From Mycobacterium pinniadriaticum (GTDB lineage: Bacteria; Actinomycetota; Actinomycetes; Mycobacteriales; Mycobacteriaceae): a DNA stretch of 50,881 bases. Location: assembly GCF_026242045.1 (NCBI RefSeq), contig NZ_JAPJDO010000040.1:1-50881 (forward strand), in the 5' to 3' direction. Shown piece after piece: positions 1 to 8,107 of this stretch. The notes beneath the pieces were generated by a model. That model searched no databases. It was given only the letters and a program-made list of their open reading frames with translations, and was not told the origin of the DNA. The translations under genes were made by a program, and so were the position numbers. How positions within the stretch are numbered: the first letter of the stretch is position 1; each line of letters opens with the position of its first letter.

Positions 1-116
1 CGGGCGTCCAACAGTTCCCGATCCGGCCGCTCCATGCCTTGCATGAATCCATTTTCCCAGCTCAAGCCGCTACACCGAGGAGACACGCCGATTATTCAGC
101 GGCCTCCTAGGGGGGA

Positions 117-692
117 CTAAGCGGCTCCGATCCGTTCGGCGAGGTTCTTGCCGGCCTTGCGGATCCCGAAGGAGGACACGATCTCGAAGACGCCGATCAC
201 GACCAGCCAGATGCCCACCACGAGGGTCAGCGTGGCCAGCGACGGGAACGGCGATGCCAGCACCACGATGCCGGCGATGAGACTGATGACACCGACGAAG
301 ATCTCCCAGCCGCGGCCGGGGGTGTCCGGGTCACTGATCGCCGAGACCGCCGTTGCGACGCCACGGAAGATGAAGCCGATGCCGATCCAGATGGCAAGCA
401 GCAGAATGGAGTTCTGGATACTGCGGAAGCACAGCACCGCCAGGATGAGCGCGGCGGCGCCGCTGATGAACAGCATCACCCGCCCGCCGGCCGACACGTG
501 CAGGGTGAAGGCGTGGAAGACCTGCGAGATACCCGTCACCAGAAGGTAGGCGCCGAAGAAGATCGCGGCGACGAGGATCGAGATCCCCGGCCAGACGAGT
601 ACCAGGATGCCCAGGACGAGCGACAGAATCCCCGACAGCAGCACGGACTTCCACAGGTGCGGCAGCAGCGGCGGGGTAGAGGTAGTTGTCAT
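117..692 (-). CDS. HdeD/DUF308 family integral membrane protein
   Basis: A 191-residue, almost wholly hydrophobic protein. About six predicted membrane helices lie in two similar halves (residues 15-100 and 100-180), the arrangement of the HdeD/DUF308 acid-resistance family. The short N-terminus is Thr/Pro-rich and cytoplasmic; the last 15 residues are charged. Family members sit in the inner membrane and are linked to acid stress in enterobacteria; in mycobacteria the role is unknown. It is transcribed leftward, with about 70 bp between its start and the end of the next leftward gene, so the two may be co-transcribed. No strong Shine-Dalgarno site precedes the ATG. The family call is by hydropathy and recurring Gly/Ile-rich segments. 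Confidence 0.75.
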   Translation of the reverse strand: MTTTSTPPLLPHLWKSVLLSGILSLVLGILVLVWPGISILVAAIFFGAYLLVTGISQVFHAFTLHVSAGGRVMLFISGAAALILAVLCFRSIQNSILLLAIWIGIGFIFRGVATAVSAISDPDTPGRGWEIFVGVISLIAGIVVLASPFPSLATLTLVVGIWLVVIGVFEIVSSFGIRKAGKNLAERIGAA

Positions 693-761
693 GCTCGAAG
701 TGTTTCACAGCGTGCTGGCGAGTTGCGGTATTTGGGCAGTTCACCGCAGGTGAATTCGAGG

Positions 762-1085
762 TTAGAGGTCCTCGGCGTCATCTCGGTTGTCGGCCACCGA
801 GAGCCGGAACAGCAGGGTCATCAGCCCGAAGATCAGCAGGGCGGCCATCAGATCGGACCACCGGAACGGATACACGGTCCCGTCGATGGACAGCACCATG
901 ACGGTCTCGACCAGAGCGAAGAACAAAAAGAACAGCCCAATGGCCAGCGGTGCCCTCGACCGATGCAACTGGGTGCGGCGCACCTCGACCATCAGGCTCA
1001 GCAGCAGCACCGGCAGCACCTGCGCCAGGGTCGCGGCTGTCGGGCCGTCCATCAGGGTGAAGTGGATTCGATTCAGATCGGGCAC
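762..1085 (-). CDS. Small membrane protein of unknown function
   Basis: Reading from the GTG at 1085 gives 107 residues with about three hydrophobic helices: one near residues 13-30 (ATLAQVLPVLLLSLM), then one after a basic RRTQLHRSR loop, and a last one near the C-terminus before an acidic tail ending DDAEDL. The start was chosen because an AGGGTGG stretch lies about six bases upstream; a longer frame begins at 1127 and an internal ATG lies at 1052. Basic loops and acidic tail suggest a small inner-membrane protein. I do not recognise a named family. It is upstream of, and in line with, the HdeD-like gene. Confidence 0.55.
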   Translation of the reverse strand: MPDLNRIHFTLMDGPTAATLAQVLPVLLLSLMVEVRRTQLHRSRAPLAIGLFFLFFALVETVMVLSIDGTVYPFRWSDLMAALLIFGLMTLLFRLSVADNRDDAEDL

Positions 1086-1251
1086 GGCGGGCCACCCTAG
1101 CCGGGCGTGCCCGCAAGCCGGGCGCACCTGTGGTTCTGCTGCCAGATGGTTACACCTCCACTACTGTTCCGTTACCGGCAGTACAAAACCTGAACCAGGC
1201 CATTAGTTTCGGGCGTTACAGCCCGGATGCAGTCGAGAGAAAGAGGCAACC

Positions 1252-2178
1252 GTGCTCACTGGATGTCAAGACCGTCGCGGGACGCGCCACTGGTGGCGCG
1301 CCGCCGGAGTGATCGCCGTGGCAGGCGCCCTGGCGCTGTCGGGCTGCAGCAGCAAGTCCGACTCCGGCGCGGGCCCGTCGACCGAGACCACCGCGGCCAA
1401 GGCCGAGAAGGTCGACGAAATCGCGGCCACCGTCCCCGATGACATCAAGAACTCGGGCAAATTGATCGTCGGCGTGAATATCCCTTATGCGCCTAACGAA
1501 TTCAAGGATCCCAGCGGAAAGATCGTCGGTTTCGACGTGGACCTGATGAACGCCATCGCCTCGACGCTCGGGCTGACCGCCGATTACCGCGAAGCCGATT
1601 TCGCCAAGATCATCCCGTCGATCCAGCAGGGCACCTTCAACGTCGGCATGTCCTCGTTCACCGACACCAAGGAGCGCCAGCAGTCGGTGGACTTCGTCGA
1701 CTACTTCTCGGCCGGCATCCTGTGGGCGCAGCGGCCCGGATCGCCGATCGACCCCAACGATGCGTGCGGCAAGAAGGTGGCCGTGCAGGCGACCACAACC
1801 GAGGAGACCGACGAGCTGCCCGCCAAGAGCAAGGCGTGCACCGACGCCGGCAAACCCGCGATCGAGATCCTGAAGTTCGACGGACAGGACGCCGCCACCA
1901 ACGCCGTGGTGCTCGGTCAGGCCGACGCCATGTCCGCGGACTCACCGGTGACCGCGTACGCGATCAAGCAGAGCAACGGCAAGCTGGAAGCCGCCGGCGA
2001 GATCTTCGACTCGGCTCCCTACGGCTGGCCGGTCGCCAAGGGCTCGCCGCTGGCGCAGTCACTGCAGAAGGCGCTGGAGCACCTCATCGAGACCGGTGAC
2101 TACAAGACCATCGCCGGCAACTGGGGCGTCGAGGCCGGCATGATCACCAAGCCGACCATCAACGGTGGGACCAGCTAA
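1252..2178 (+). CDS. Polar amino-acid ABC transporter substrate-binding lipoprotein
   Basis: A 308-residue periplasmic-binding protein (SBP_bac_3 type, the glutamate/glutamine/polar amino-acid class). The N-terminus has a basic stretch, a hydrophobic core and the lipobox LSGC at about residue 27, followed by a Ser/Thr/Ala linker, so the mature protein should be a lipoprotein. The two-lobe body begins near SGKLIVGVNIPYAPNEF and contains the typical GKIVGFDVDLMNAIA segment. The GTG start is preceded by AAAGAGG. It is the first gene of an importer operon, with the permease starting 5 bp after its stop. Ligand cannot be told from the sequence; acidic or polar amino acids are the usual choice. Confidence 0.88.
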   Translation: MLTGCQDRRGTRHWWRAAGVIAVAGALALSGCSSKSDSGAGPSTETTAAKAEKVDEIAATVPDDIKNSGKLIVGVNIPYAPNEFKDPSGKIVGFDVDLMNAIASTLGLTADYREADFAKIIPSIQQGTFNVGMSSFTDTKERQQSVDFVDYFSAGILWAQRPGSPIDPNDACGKKVAVQATTTEETDELPAKSKACTDAGKPAIEILKFDGQDAATNAVVLGQADAMSADSPVTAYAIKQSNGKLEAAGEIFDSAPYGWPVAKGSPLAQSLQKALEHLIETGDYKTIAGNWGVEAGMITKPTINGGTS

Positions 2179-2183
2179 CCGAT

Positions 2184-3104
2184 ATGACCGTCGACGAGTC
2201 GGCCCCACCTGCCATCAACGCGATACCACTTCGTCATCCCTGGCGGTGGGTGGGGGCGGCCGTCATCATCATCCTGGTCGCGCTGTTCATCTACGGTGCG
2301 GCCACCAACCCGGCCTACGGCTGGTCCACCTACGGCGAGTACCTGTTCAACGACCGGATCCTGCTCGGCGTGGTCAACACGCTGCAGCTGACGGTGTACG
2401 CGATGGTGCTCGGCATCGTGCTGGGCGTGGTGCTGTCGGTCATGCGCCTGTCGCCCAACCCGGTATTCGGTTCGGTGGCATGGGTTTTCCTGTGGATCTT
2501 CCGTGGCACACCCGTGTACGTCCAGCTGGTGTTCTGGGGGCTGATCCCGACCATCTACCAGAACATCCAGCTCGGCATCCCGTTCGGCCCGTCGTTCTTT
2601 CATCTCGACCTGCAGAGCCTGTCGATTCCGTTCCTGCTGGCAGTAGTCGGACTGGGCTTGAACGAAGCAGCCTACATGGCCGAGATCATCCGGGCCGGCA
2701 TCACTTCGGTGCCCGAGGGTCAGTCGGAGGCGTCGACGGCGCTGGGCATGTCCTGGGGAATGACGATGCGCCGCACGGTTCTTCCGCAGGCGATGCGGGT
2801 CATCATCCCGCCGACCGGCAATGAGGTCATCAGCATGCTGAAGACCACGTCGCTGGTGACCGCCGTGCCCTACTCGTATGACCTCTACAGCATCGCTTCC
2901 CGGGAGATCGCCGCGCGGATCTTCGAGCCGGTCCCGCTGCTGATGGTGGCCGCGACCTGGTATCTGGTGGTGACCAGCGTGCTGATGGTGGGGCAGTACT
3001 ACCTGGAGAAGTACTTCTCCCGGGGCATCTCCCGGCAGCTGACCTCCAAGCAGCTCGAAGCGCTGGCGAAGGCGCAGACCAGTACGGAGACAGGACACGT
3101 ATGA
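2184..3104 (+). CDS. Polar amino-acid ABC transporter permease (HisM/GlnP type)
   Basis: A 306-residue inner-membrane permease. One helix near residues 28-45 precedes the standard five-helix BPD_transp_1 core of the HisM family. The cytoplasmic EAA coupling loop is visible as EASTALGMSWGMTMRRTVLP at about residues 180-199, which contacts the ATPase. Only one permease is encoded, so it probably works as a homodimer. It follows the binding protein by 5 bp and overlaps the ATPase gene by 4 bp (ATGA at 3101-3104), so the three are translationally linked. Confidence 0.88.
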   Translation: MTVDESAPPAINAIPLRHPWRWVGAAVIIILVALFIYGAATNPAYGWSTYGEYLFNDRILLGVVNTLQLTVYAMVLGIVLGVVLSVMRLSPNPVFGSVAWVFLWIFRGTPVYVQLVFWGLIPTIYQNIQLGIPFGPSFFHLDLQSLSIPFLLAVVGLGLNEAAYMAEIIRAGITSVPEGQSEASTALGMSWGMTMRRTVLPQAMRVIIPPTGNEVISMLKTTSLVTAVPYSYDLYSIASREIAARIFEPVPLLMVAATWYLVVTSVLMVGQYYLEKYFSRGISRQLTSKQLEALAKAQTSTETGHV

Positions 3105-3868
3105 CCGCCGAACCCATGGTGCGTGCCGAACAGGTGTGCAAGGACTTCGGGGCGCTGTCGGTGCTGAAGGGTGTCACGCTGTCGGTGGACCGCGGGCAAG
3201 TGCTGGTGCTTGTCGGCCCGTCGGGCTCGGGCAAGTCGACCTTCCTGCGGTGCATCAATCACCTCGAGAATGTCAGTGCCGGAAGGCTTTACGTCGACGG
3301 GGACCTGATCGGCTACCGCGAACGGGGTGGCAAGCTGCACGAGATGAGTCCACGGGACGCCGCCAAACAACGCCGTGACATCGGCATGGTTTTCCAGCAC
3401 TTCAACCTCTTTCCGCACCGCACCGCGCTGGCCAACATCATCGAAGCGCCGGTGAACGTCAAACGGGTCAAGAAATCCGCCGCCCTCGAGCGGGCCCGTG
3501 ACCTACTCAGCCAGGTCGGACTGTCCGACAAGGCTGACGCCTACCCGGCCCAACTGTCCGGCGGGCAGCAACAGCGGGTCGCCATCGCCCGCGCCCTGGC
3601 GATGGATCCCAAGCTGATGCTGTTCGATGAGCCCACCTCGGCGCTGGACCCCGAGCTCGTCGGCGAGGTGCTGGGCGTCATGAAGAAGCTCGCGAGCGAG
3701 GGCATGACGATGGTGGTGGTGACCCACGAGATGGGCTTCGCCCGCGAGGTCGCCGACCAGTTGGTGTTCATGGACGGCGGGGTGATCGTCGAAAGCGGTC
3801 AGCCCCGGGAGGTGCTGAGCAACCCGCAGCATGACCGCACCAAGGCGTTCCTGTCGAAAGTTATGTAG
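3101..3868 (+). CDS. Polar amino-acid ABC transporter ATP-binding protein (GlnQ type)
   Basis: A 255-residue ATPase that powers the importer encoded just upstream. Walker A is GPSGSGKS (about residues 38-45), the signature is LSGGQQQRVAIARAL, Walker B is LMLFDEPTSALDPE, and the H-loop reads VVVTHEMGFAREVAD, the form typical of GlnQ/HisP amino-acid ATPases. The start codon ATG overlaps the permease stop in an ATGA. Its 3' end overlaps the convergent cyclase gene by 8 bp, leaving no room for an intergenic terminator. Confidence 0.92.
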   Translation: MTAEPMVRAEQVCKDFGALSVLKGVTLSVDRGQVLVLVGPSGSGKSTFLRCINHLENVSAGRLYVDGDLIGYRERGGKLHEMSPRDAAKQRRDIGMVFQHFNLFPHRTALANIIEAPVNVKRVKKSAALERARDLLSQVGLSDKADAYPAQLSGGQQQRVAIARALAMDPKLMLFDEPTSALDPELVGEVLGVMKKLASEGMTMVVVTHEMGFAREVADQLVFMDGGVIVESGQPREVLSNPQHDRTKAFLSKVM

Positions 3869-5183
3869 CGCTGGCCTGTTCGACGGGTCGATCGCCCGCG
3901 GTGGGCAGAGCCCGGCGGTCGACCAGATACCAGGTGCGCATGAGGCCCTTGCCTTTGACGTCGACGTCGCCGCGCTCTTCGAGAACGAACTGATTTCGGA
4001 GCCGCTCATAGACGTCCTGGGGCACCTGGATACGTCCCTCGGGGTCGGTGGTCTCCATCCGGGAGGCGACGTTGACCGCGTCGCCCCACACGTCGTAGAA
4101 GAACCGTCGCGCCCCGACCACGCCGGCCACCACCGGGCCGGCGGCCATGCCAATGCGCAGGGGCACCGGTTGTCCGTTCGGGTCGCGCAGGTCCCGTACC
4201 GCCTTGGCCATGTCCAGGGCCAGGGTGGCCAGGGCCTGGACATGGTCGGCCCTGGGCTGGGGGACGCCGCTGACCACCATGTAGGAGTCACCGGTGGTCT
4301 TGATCTTCTCGAGGCCGTGTTTGTCGACCAGCCGGTCGAACGTGGTGTACAGCCGGTCCAGGAACCGCACCAATTCCGCGGGCGGAATCTGACTGGCCCG
4401 CTCGGTGAAGCCGGCGATATCGGCGAACAGGATCGAGGCGTCGTCGTAGCGGTCGGCGATCACGCCGCGGCCCGGGTCCTTGAGGCGGGCGGCGATGCTG
4501 GCCGGCAGGATATTGGCCAGCAACGCCTCGGAGCGTTTGTACTCGACCTCCATGGCGGCCTCGGCGCGCGACACTTCGCGCATGGCGTACCAGACGGTCG
4601 CGAAGATCATCACGCACGCGGAAACCGTCGTGATGACGAAGCCCGCGTTGACCAGCCACCGCGGCTGGATCCCGGTGTCGCCGGGGACCAGGAACTGTGA
4701 GGCGATGGTCAGCCCGGCGCCGATCACGACCACCGTCGAGGCCATCACGATGTGTTCGACGCCGAGCACCAGCACCGCCAGCGACGCCGAGACCAGGTAG
4801 TAGAACTGGATCCCGGAGTCGGTACCGACCTGCCAGCCGACGATCGTCAGCGACAGAAACGCGAAAAACACGAAGGTCAGCGCGGCGATGATCTCGCCGA
4901 AACGGTGCAGCAGCGGGATCCCCACGAAAATGGCCGCGGTGACCAGGTTGACCGCCCCGATCGCTCGCAGTCCGTCGCCGGTGACCAGCTGCAGAACCCC
5001 CACCACGGACGTGACGACCGCGGCCAGCCACGTCGCGATGTTGAGCACCCGCTGACGCCGGTCGATGCTTTCGGCCCAGTGCTGGTTGCGCGCCGGGGCG
5101 CTGCGCTGCATGCGCTCGCAGTCCGAGCGCTGGGTCGGCCCGTCTAACTGCACCGAACCAGCGCATTTCCGCACGGTGCCCAC
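3861..5183 (-). CDS. cya: Membrane class III adenylate cyclase, Rv1625c-like
   Basis: A 440-residue protein matching the layout of the M. tuberculosis Rv1625c cyclase (443 residues): a cytoplasmic N-terminus, six predicted membrane helices over residues 45-195, a coupling helix, and one class III catalytic domain. All key residues are visible: the first metal Asp in FADIAGFT, the substrate-defining Lys and second metal Asp in EKIKTTGDSYM, the adenine-specifying Asp with transition-state Asn and Arg in DVWGDAVNVASR. It should form an active homodimer making cAMP. In M. tuberculosis, as I recall, this gene sits beside the tRNA-Leu and pdtaR found 19 kb away here, so the locus has been expanded. 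Confidence 0.88.
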   Translation of the reverse strand: MGTVRKCAGSVQLDGPTQRSDCERMQRSAPARNQHWAESIDRRQRVLNIATWLAAVVTSVVGVLQLVTGDGLRAIGAVNLVTAAIFVGIPLLHRFGEIIAALTFVFFAFLSLTIVGWQVGTDSGIQFYYLVSASLAVLVLGVEHIVMASTVVVIGAGLTIASQFLVPGDTGIQPRWLVNAGFVITTVSACVMIFATVWYAMREVSRAEAAMEVEYKRSEALLANILPASIAARLKDPGRGVIADRYDDASILFADIAGFTERASQIPPAELVRFLDRLYTTFDRLVDKHGLEKIKTTGDSYMVVSGVPQPRADHVQALATLALDMAKAVRDLRDPNGQPVPLRIGMAAGPVVAGVVGARRFFYDVWGDAVNVASRMETTDPEGRIQVPQDVYERLRNQFVLEERGDVDVKGKGLMRTWYLVDRRALPTAGDRPVEQASAT

Positions 5184-5192
5184 GACGGAAGC

Positions 5193-6137
5193 CTATCGGT
5201 TGGCCGCCAGCACCGAGAGAAGTTCGAAGCCGACGTGAGCTGCTGCGATCCCGGTCATCTCCGCGTGATCATAGGCCGGGGCCACCTCGACGATGTCGGC
5301 GCCGACCACGTCGAGGCCCACCAGTCCGCGCAGCGTGTTGAGCAGTTCGCGCGATGTCAGTCCGCCGGCCTCGGGTGTCCCGGTGCCGGGTGCGTGGGCG
5401 GGATCGAGCACGTCGATGTCGATCGAAACATAGACCGGGCCGCCGTCGAGGCGCTTGCGCATCCGTTCGACAATGCTTGCGACACCGTCGAATTCGTAGT
5501 CATCGGAGCGGATCACCTGAAAGCCGAGCACGGAGTCCTGCTCCAGGTCGGTCTTGCTGTACAGCGGGCCGCGGATACCCATGTGCAGCGAACGCTCCAT
5601 GTCGATGAGCCCCTCCTCGCTGGCCCGCCGGAACGGCGTGCCGTGTGTGTAGGGCGCCCCGAAGTAGGTATCCCAGGTATCCAGGTGGGCATCGAAGTGC
5701 AGGACGGCCACCCTCCCGTGGTCGCGTGCCAGCGAGCGGAGGATCGGCAGCGCGATGGTGTGATCTCCGCCGATCGTCAGGACGGTCGAGCCGTCCTTGC
5801 GCAGGTCGGTCATCGCGGTGTCGATCGTGGTGATCGCCTCGTCGATGTTGAACGGGTTGACCGCGATGTCGCCGCAGTCGGCGACCTGCTGGGTGCTGAA
5901 CGGCTCGACGCCGAGCGCGGGGTTGAACGGTCGCAGCAGCTTGGAGGCCGCACGCACGTGCGACGGCCCGAACCGGGCTCCGGGCCGGTAGGACACGCCG
6001 CTGTCGAACGGCACCCCGACGATGCGGACGTCGGCCCCGGGCACCTCGGTGATCCGCGGAACCCGGGCGAACGTCGAGGGTTCGGTATAGCGCGGGTATT
6101 TGGTCGCGTCGACGGGTCCGACGATGTCGGAAGTCAT
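5193..6137 (-). CDS. speB: Agmatinase-type ureohydrolase
   Basis: A 314-residue binuclear manganese enzyme of the arginase/agmatinase family that releases urea from a guanidino substrate (agmatine, or possibly guanidinobutyrate or guanidinopropionate). Metal ligands are in the three family motifs: GGDHT, HFDAHLDTW and SIDIDVLDPAHAPGTGTPE, the last being typical of agmatinases rather than arginases. The ATG at 6137 follows a GAGGGAGG ribosome site; the open frame runs further upstream to 6932 but only antisense to the next gene. It is divergent from a nitrilase-fold amidase with 57 bp between starts, suggesting a shared nitrogen-salvage role. Confidence 0.88.
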   Translation of the reverse strand: MTSDIVGPVDATKYPRYTEPSTFARVPRITEVPGADVRIVGVPFDSGVSYRPGARFGPSHVRAASKLLRPFNPALGVEPFSTQQVADCGDIAVNPFNIDEAITTIDTAMTDLRKDGSTVLTIGGDHTIALPILRSLARDHGRVAVLHFDAHLDTWDTYFGAPYTHGTPFRRASEEGLIDMERSLHMGIRGPLYSKTDLEQDSVLGFQVIRSDDYEFDGVASIVERMRKRLDGGPVYVSIDIDVLDPAHAPGTGTPEAGGLTSRELLNTLRGLVGLDVVGADIVEVAPAYDHAEMTGIAAAHVGFELLSVLAANR

Positions 6138-6194
6138 GTTTTCCTCCCTCTGCCGAGCCCTGCCAGGTCTTCGGGGCGAGGTTAGCCTGCAACA

Positions 6195-6992
6195 GTGACC
6201 CGCATCGCGTGTGCCCAGATCGATCCCATGATCGGGGCGGTGGCTACCAACCTCGAGCTGTCGGCGAACGCCGTCGCCGACGCCGTCGCCCAGGGGGCCG
6301 ACGTCGTGGTGCTGCCCGAACTGGCCACCTCCGGCTATATGCTCGCCGATCCCGACGAGGCGCGCTCGGCGGCGTTGCGAGCCTGCGATCCGGCGTTCGA
6401 CGTGTGGCGGTCGGCTGCCGGCCCGGCGGTGGTCGTCGGCGGATTCTGCGAGCTCGGCGACGACGGCCTGCTCTACAACAGCGCGGTGGCGCTGGACCGG
6501 GACGGGGTGATCGCCACCTACCGCAAAACGCATCTGTGGGATCGGGAAAAGCTCATCTTCGCCCCGGGTGCCGAACTGCCGTCGGTGCTGCCGACTCGCC
6601 ATGGGGCCATCGCGGTGATGGTCTGTTACGACCTCGAGTTCGGCGAGGTGACCAGGCGGGTGGCGGTCGACGGCGCTGAGCTGATCGCGGCGCCGGTCAA
6701 CTGGCCGCTGTTCCCGCGGCCGGCGGGTGAACGGCCGGGCGAGGTGATCACGACGATGTCGACGGCCCGGCTGAACCGGGTCGTCATCGCCGTATGCGAC
6801 CGCGCCGGGGTCGAGCGAGGACAGCCGTGGACCGAGGGGAGCGTGATCGTCGATCCGGATGGCTGGGTGGTCGCCGAGGTCGGTGCGGGCCCTGGTCTGG
6901 CGGTCGCCGACGTCGATCTGGCGGCCACGCATGACAAGACCCTGACCGAGTACGTCGATCTACTCGCCGACCGGCGAGTGGACCTGTACTGA
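6195..6992 (+). CDS. Carbon-nitrogen hydrolase (nitrilase superfamily)
   Basis: A 265-residue amidase-fold enzyme with the full catalytic set: Glu in LPELATSGY (about residue 42), Lys in YRKTHLW, and the nucleophilic Cys in VMVCYDLEF (about residue 145). The family hydrolyses amides or N-carbamoyl groups. The pairing with a divergent agmatinase-type gene makes an omega-amidase or N-carbamoylputrescine-amidase-like activity plausible, but the substrate is inference. It starts with GTG. After the stop there are about 240 bp before the next start, with no gene that I can support. Confidence 0.85.
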   Translation: MTRIACAQIDPMIGAVATNLELSANAVADAVAQGADVVVLPELATSGYMLADPDEARSAALRACDPAFDVWRSAAGPAVVVGGFCELGDDGLLYNSAVALDRDGVIATYRKTHLWDREKLIFAPGAELPSVLPTRHGAIAVMVCYDLEFGEVTRRVAVDGAELIAAPVNWPLFPRPAGERPGEVITTMSTARLNRVVIAVCDRAGVERGQPWTEGSVIVDPDGWVVAEVGAGPGLAVADVDLAATHDKTLTEYVDLLADRRVDLY

Positions 6993-7232
6993 AGCGCACG
7001 TACGAAGGTTTGCCTGAGTGATCGCATCGCGGCGAAGGGCAGTGACGATCGGCCACGTTGCACTAGTCTTCAGCGGCTAATGCCCATCGCGGCGGATTTT
7101 GCCGTACAATCGCTGCAAATTGCATGGTAATTACTCACAGTGATTGTTCAGCCTTTCGGGGCCGCTGGTAAACCAGCCGAGCCAGCAAACGAGGACGATC
7201 GGACCATTCGGCACGCACAGATAGGAAATGAT

Positions 7233-7493
7233 ATGAGTTCTGGTCGCTTGACTCGTCAGATTGCACTCTTTGCTGGCGGGGCCGCGATCGTTGGGATGGG
7301 GGCCCTGACCGCCTGCAGCTCGAGTGAGAAGGAAGCGCCCTCGACGACGACCACTCCGTCGTCGGCGGTCGTTCCGTCGCCCACCGAGAAGGCAGTGGCG
7401 CCGGGTGGCAACAACTCGTTCTCGCCCACGATCAACCCGGCACCGCCGGGGCCGGTCTGCAAGGAAGTTGTCGGCAACGACTGCATTCGCTGA
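7233..7493 (+). CDS. Small putative lipoprotein
   Basis: An 86-residue exported protein. After a short basic N-terminus (GRLTRQ) comes a hydrophobic segment and the lipobox LTAC, with Cys at residue 28. The mature part is a low-complexity Ser/Thr/Pro linker followed by a short end containing two cysteines (VCKEVVGNDC) that could form a disulfide. The ATG at 7233 is preceded by AGGAAA; a longer frame opens at 7140 but lacks a signal sequence at its start. The gene converges on the haemophore-like gene, with a strong hairpin between. No known function. Confidence 0.7.
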   Translation: MSSGRLTRQIALFAGGAAIVGMGALTACSSSEKEAPSTTTTPSSAVVPSPTEKAVAPGGNNSFSPTINPAPPGPVCKEVVGNDCIR

Positions 7494-7502
7494 CCGCACT
7501 CG

Positions 7503-7534
7503 GCGCGCCCCGACTGTTCACAGTCGGGGCGCGC
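7503..7534. terminator. Bidirectional hairpin terminator
   Basis: A perfect 14-bp GC-rich stem (7503-7516 with 7521-7534) closed by a TTCA tetraloop. It lies exactly between two convergent genes, 9 bp after one stop and 6 bp before the other. It has no U-tract, as is common in mycobacteria. Confidence 0.88.
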
Positions 7535-7540
7535 TGTGCG

Positions 7541-7906
7541 TCAGGGCTGCGCGCCGATTCCGGGCGGAGCCGAGACGTCGCACCGGTTGCGGAAATCGGT
7601 GGTGGGCTGGCGGATCGCCCTGATCTCGTCATGCACCTGCGGGTTAGCCGCGAAGTAATCCTGAACCTTCGCCCTCATCTCCTCCTTCGGCAAGCCCTTG
7701 AGGCTGGTGAAGAAAGCGTTGACGTCCGGGTGGGTGAATAGATAGCCCGACAGCGAGAAACCGACCCCGGACATGATGCCGGCCAGGTCGGCCGATGTGC
7801 AGTTCGGTGGCGGATCCGCGGAAGCGGGCCCGGCCACGCCGACAAGAAGAGCGCCTGCGGCCAGACTGACTGCCGCCGCGCGACGCACAGAACACGTGAT
7901 GTTCAT
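7541..7906 (-). CDS. Secreted haemophore-type haem-binding protein (MHB family)
   Basis: A 121-residue secreted protein. Residues 1-30 form a classical signal peptide ending ASADP. The mature domain has the pattern of the mycobacterial haemophore family (Rv0203-like): a first Cys (NCTSADLAGI), a helix with HPDVNAFF, a segment VQDYFAANPQVHDEI and a final Cys after TDFRNRC. The two cysteines probably form the conserved disulfide. Members bind haem outside the cell. The start at 7906 was preferred over a longer frame to 7972 because it puts the signal peptide at the N-terminus. Confidence 0.8.
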   Translation of the reverse strand: MNITCSVRRAAAVSLAAGALLVGVAGPASADPPPNCTSADLAGIMSGVGFSLSGYLFTHPDVNAFFTSLKGLPKEEMRAKVQDYFAANPQVHDEIRAIRQPTTDFRNRCDVSAPPGIGAQP

Positions 7907-8107
7907 GACCACTCCGCTCTTCGATCCCGGTGAAAATCGCATCCACACTGTACGGGCTGCGGGGGCTTCCATGTCATCTTTGGTGAGCCGCCAACTCGAT
8001 GTTCAAAGTGCTGTGTGAACTGGCAATTGTGGACACAGACGGTTCAGGCCCCGTCGTTTTCTCCTGGTAGCACTCCCAGCTGTCGCACAGGTGGTAGGGA
8101 GACAATC

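Noticed and set aside
5193..6932. 579-codon frame extending the agmatinase upstream
   Set aside because: The upstream part is antisense to the nitrilase-fold gene; the ATG at 6137 has a strong ribosome site and gives the family length.
7000..7232. Possible promoter or small RNA in the intergenic region before the lipoprotein
   Set aside because: Several AT-rich hexamers occur but none form a convincing spaced pair, and no stable hairpin is seen.
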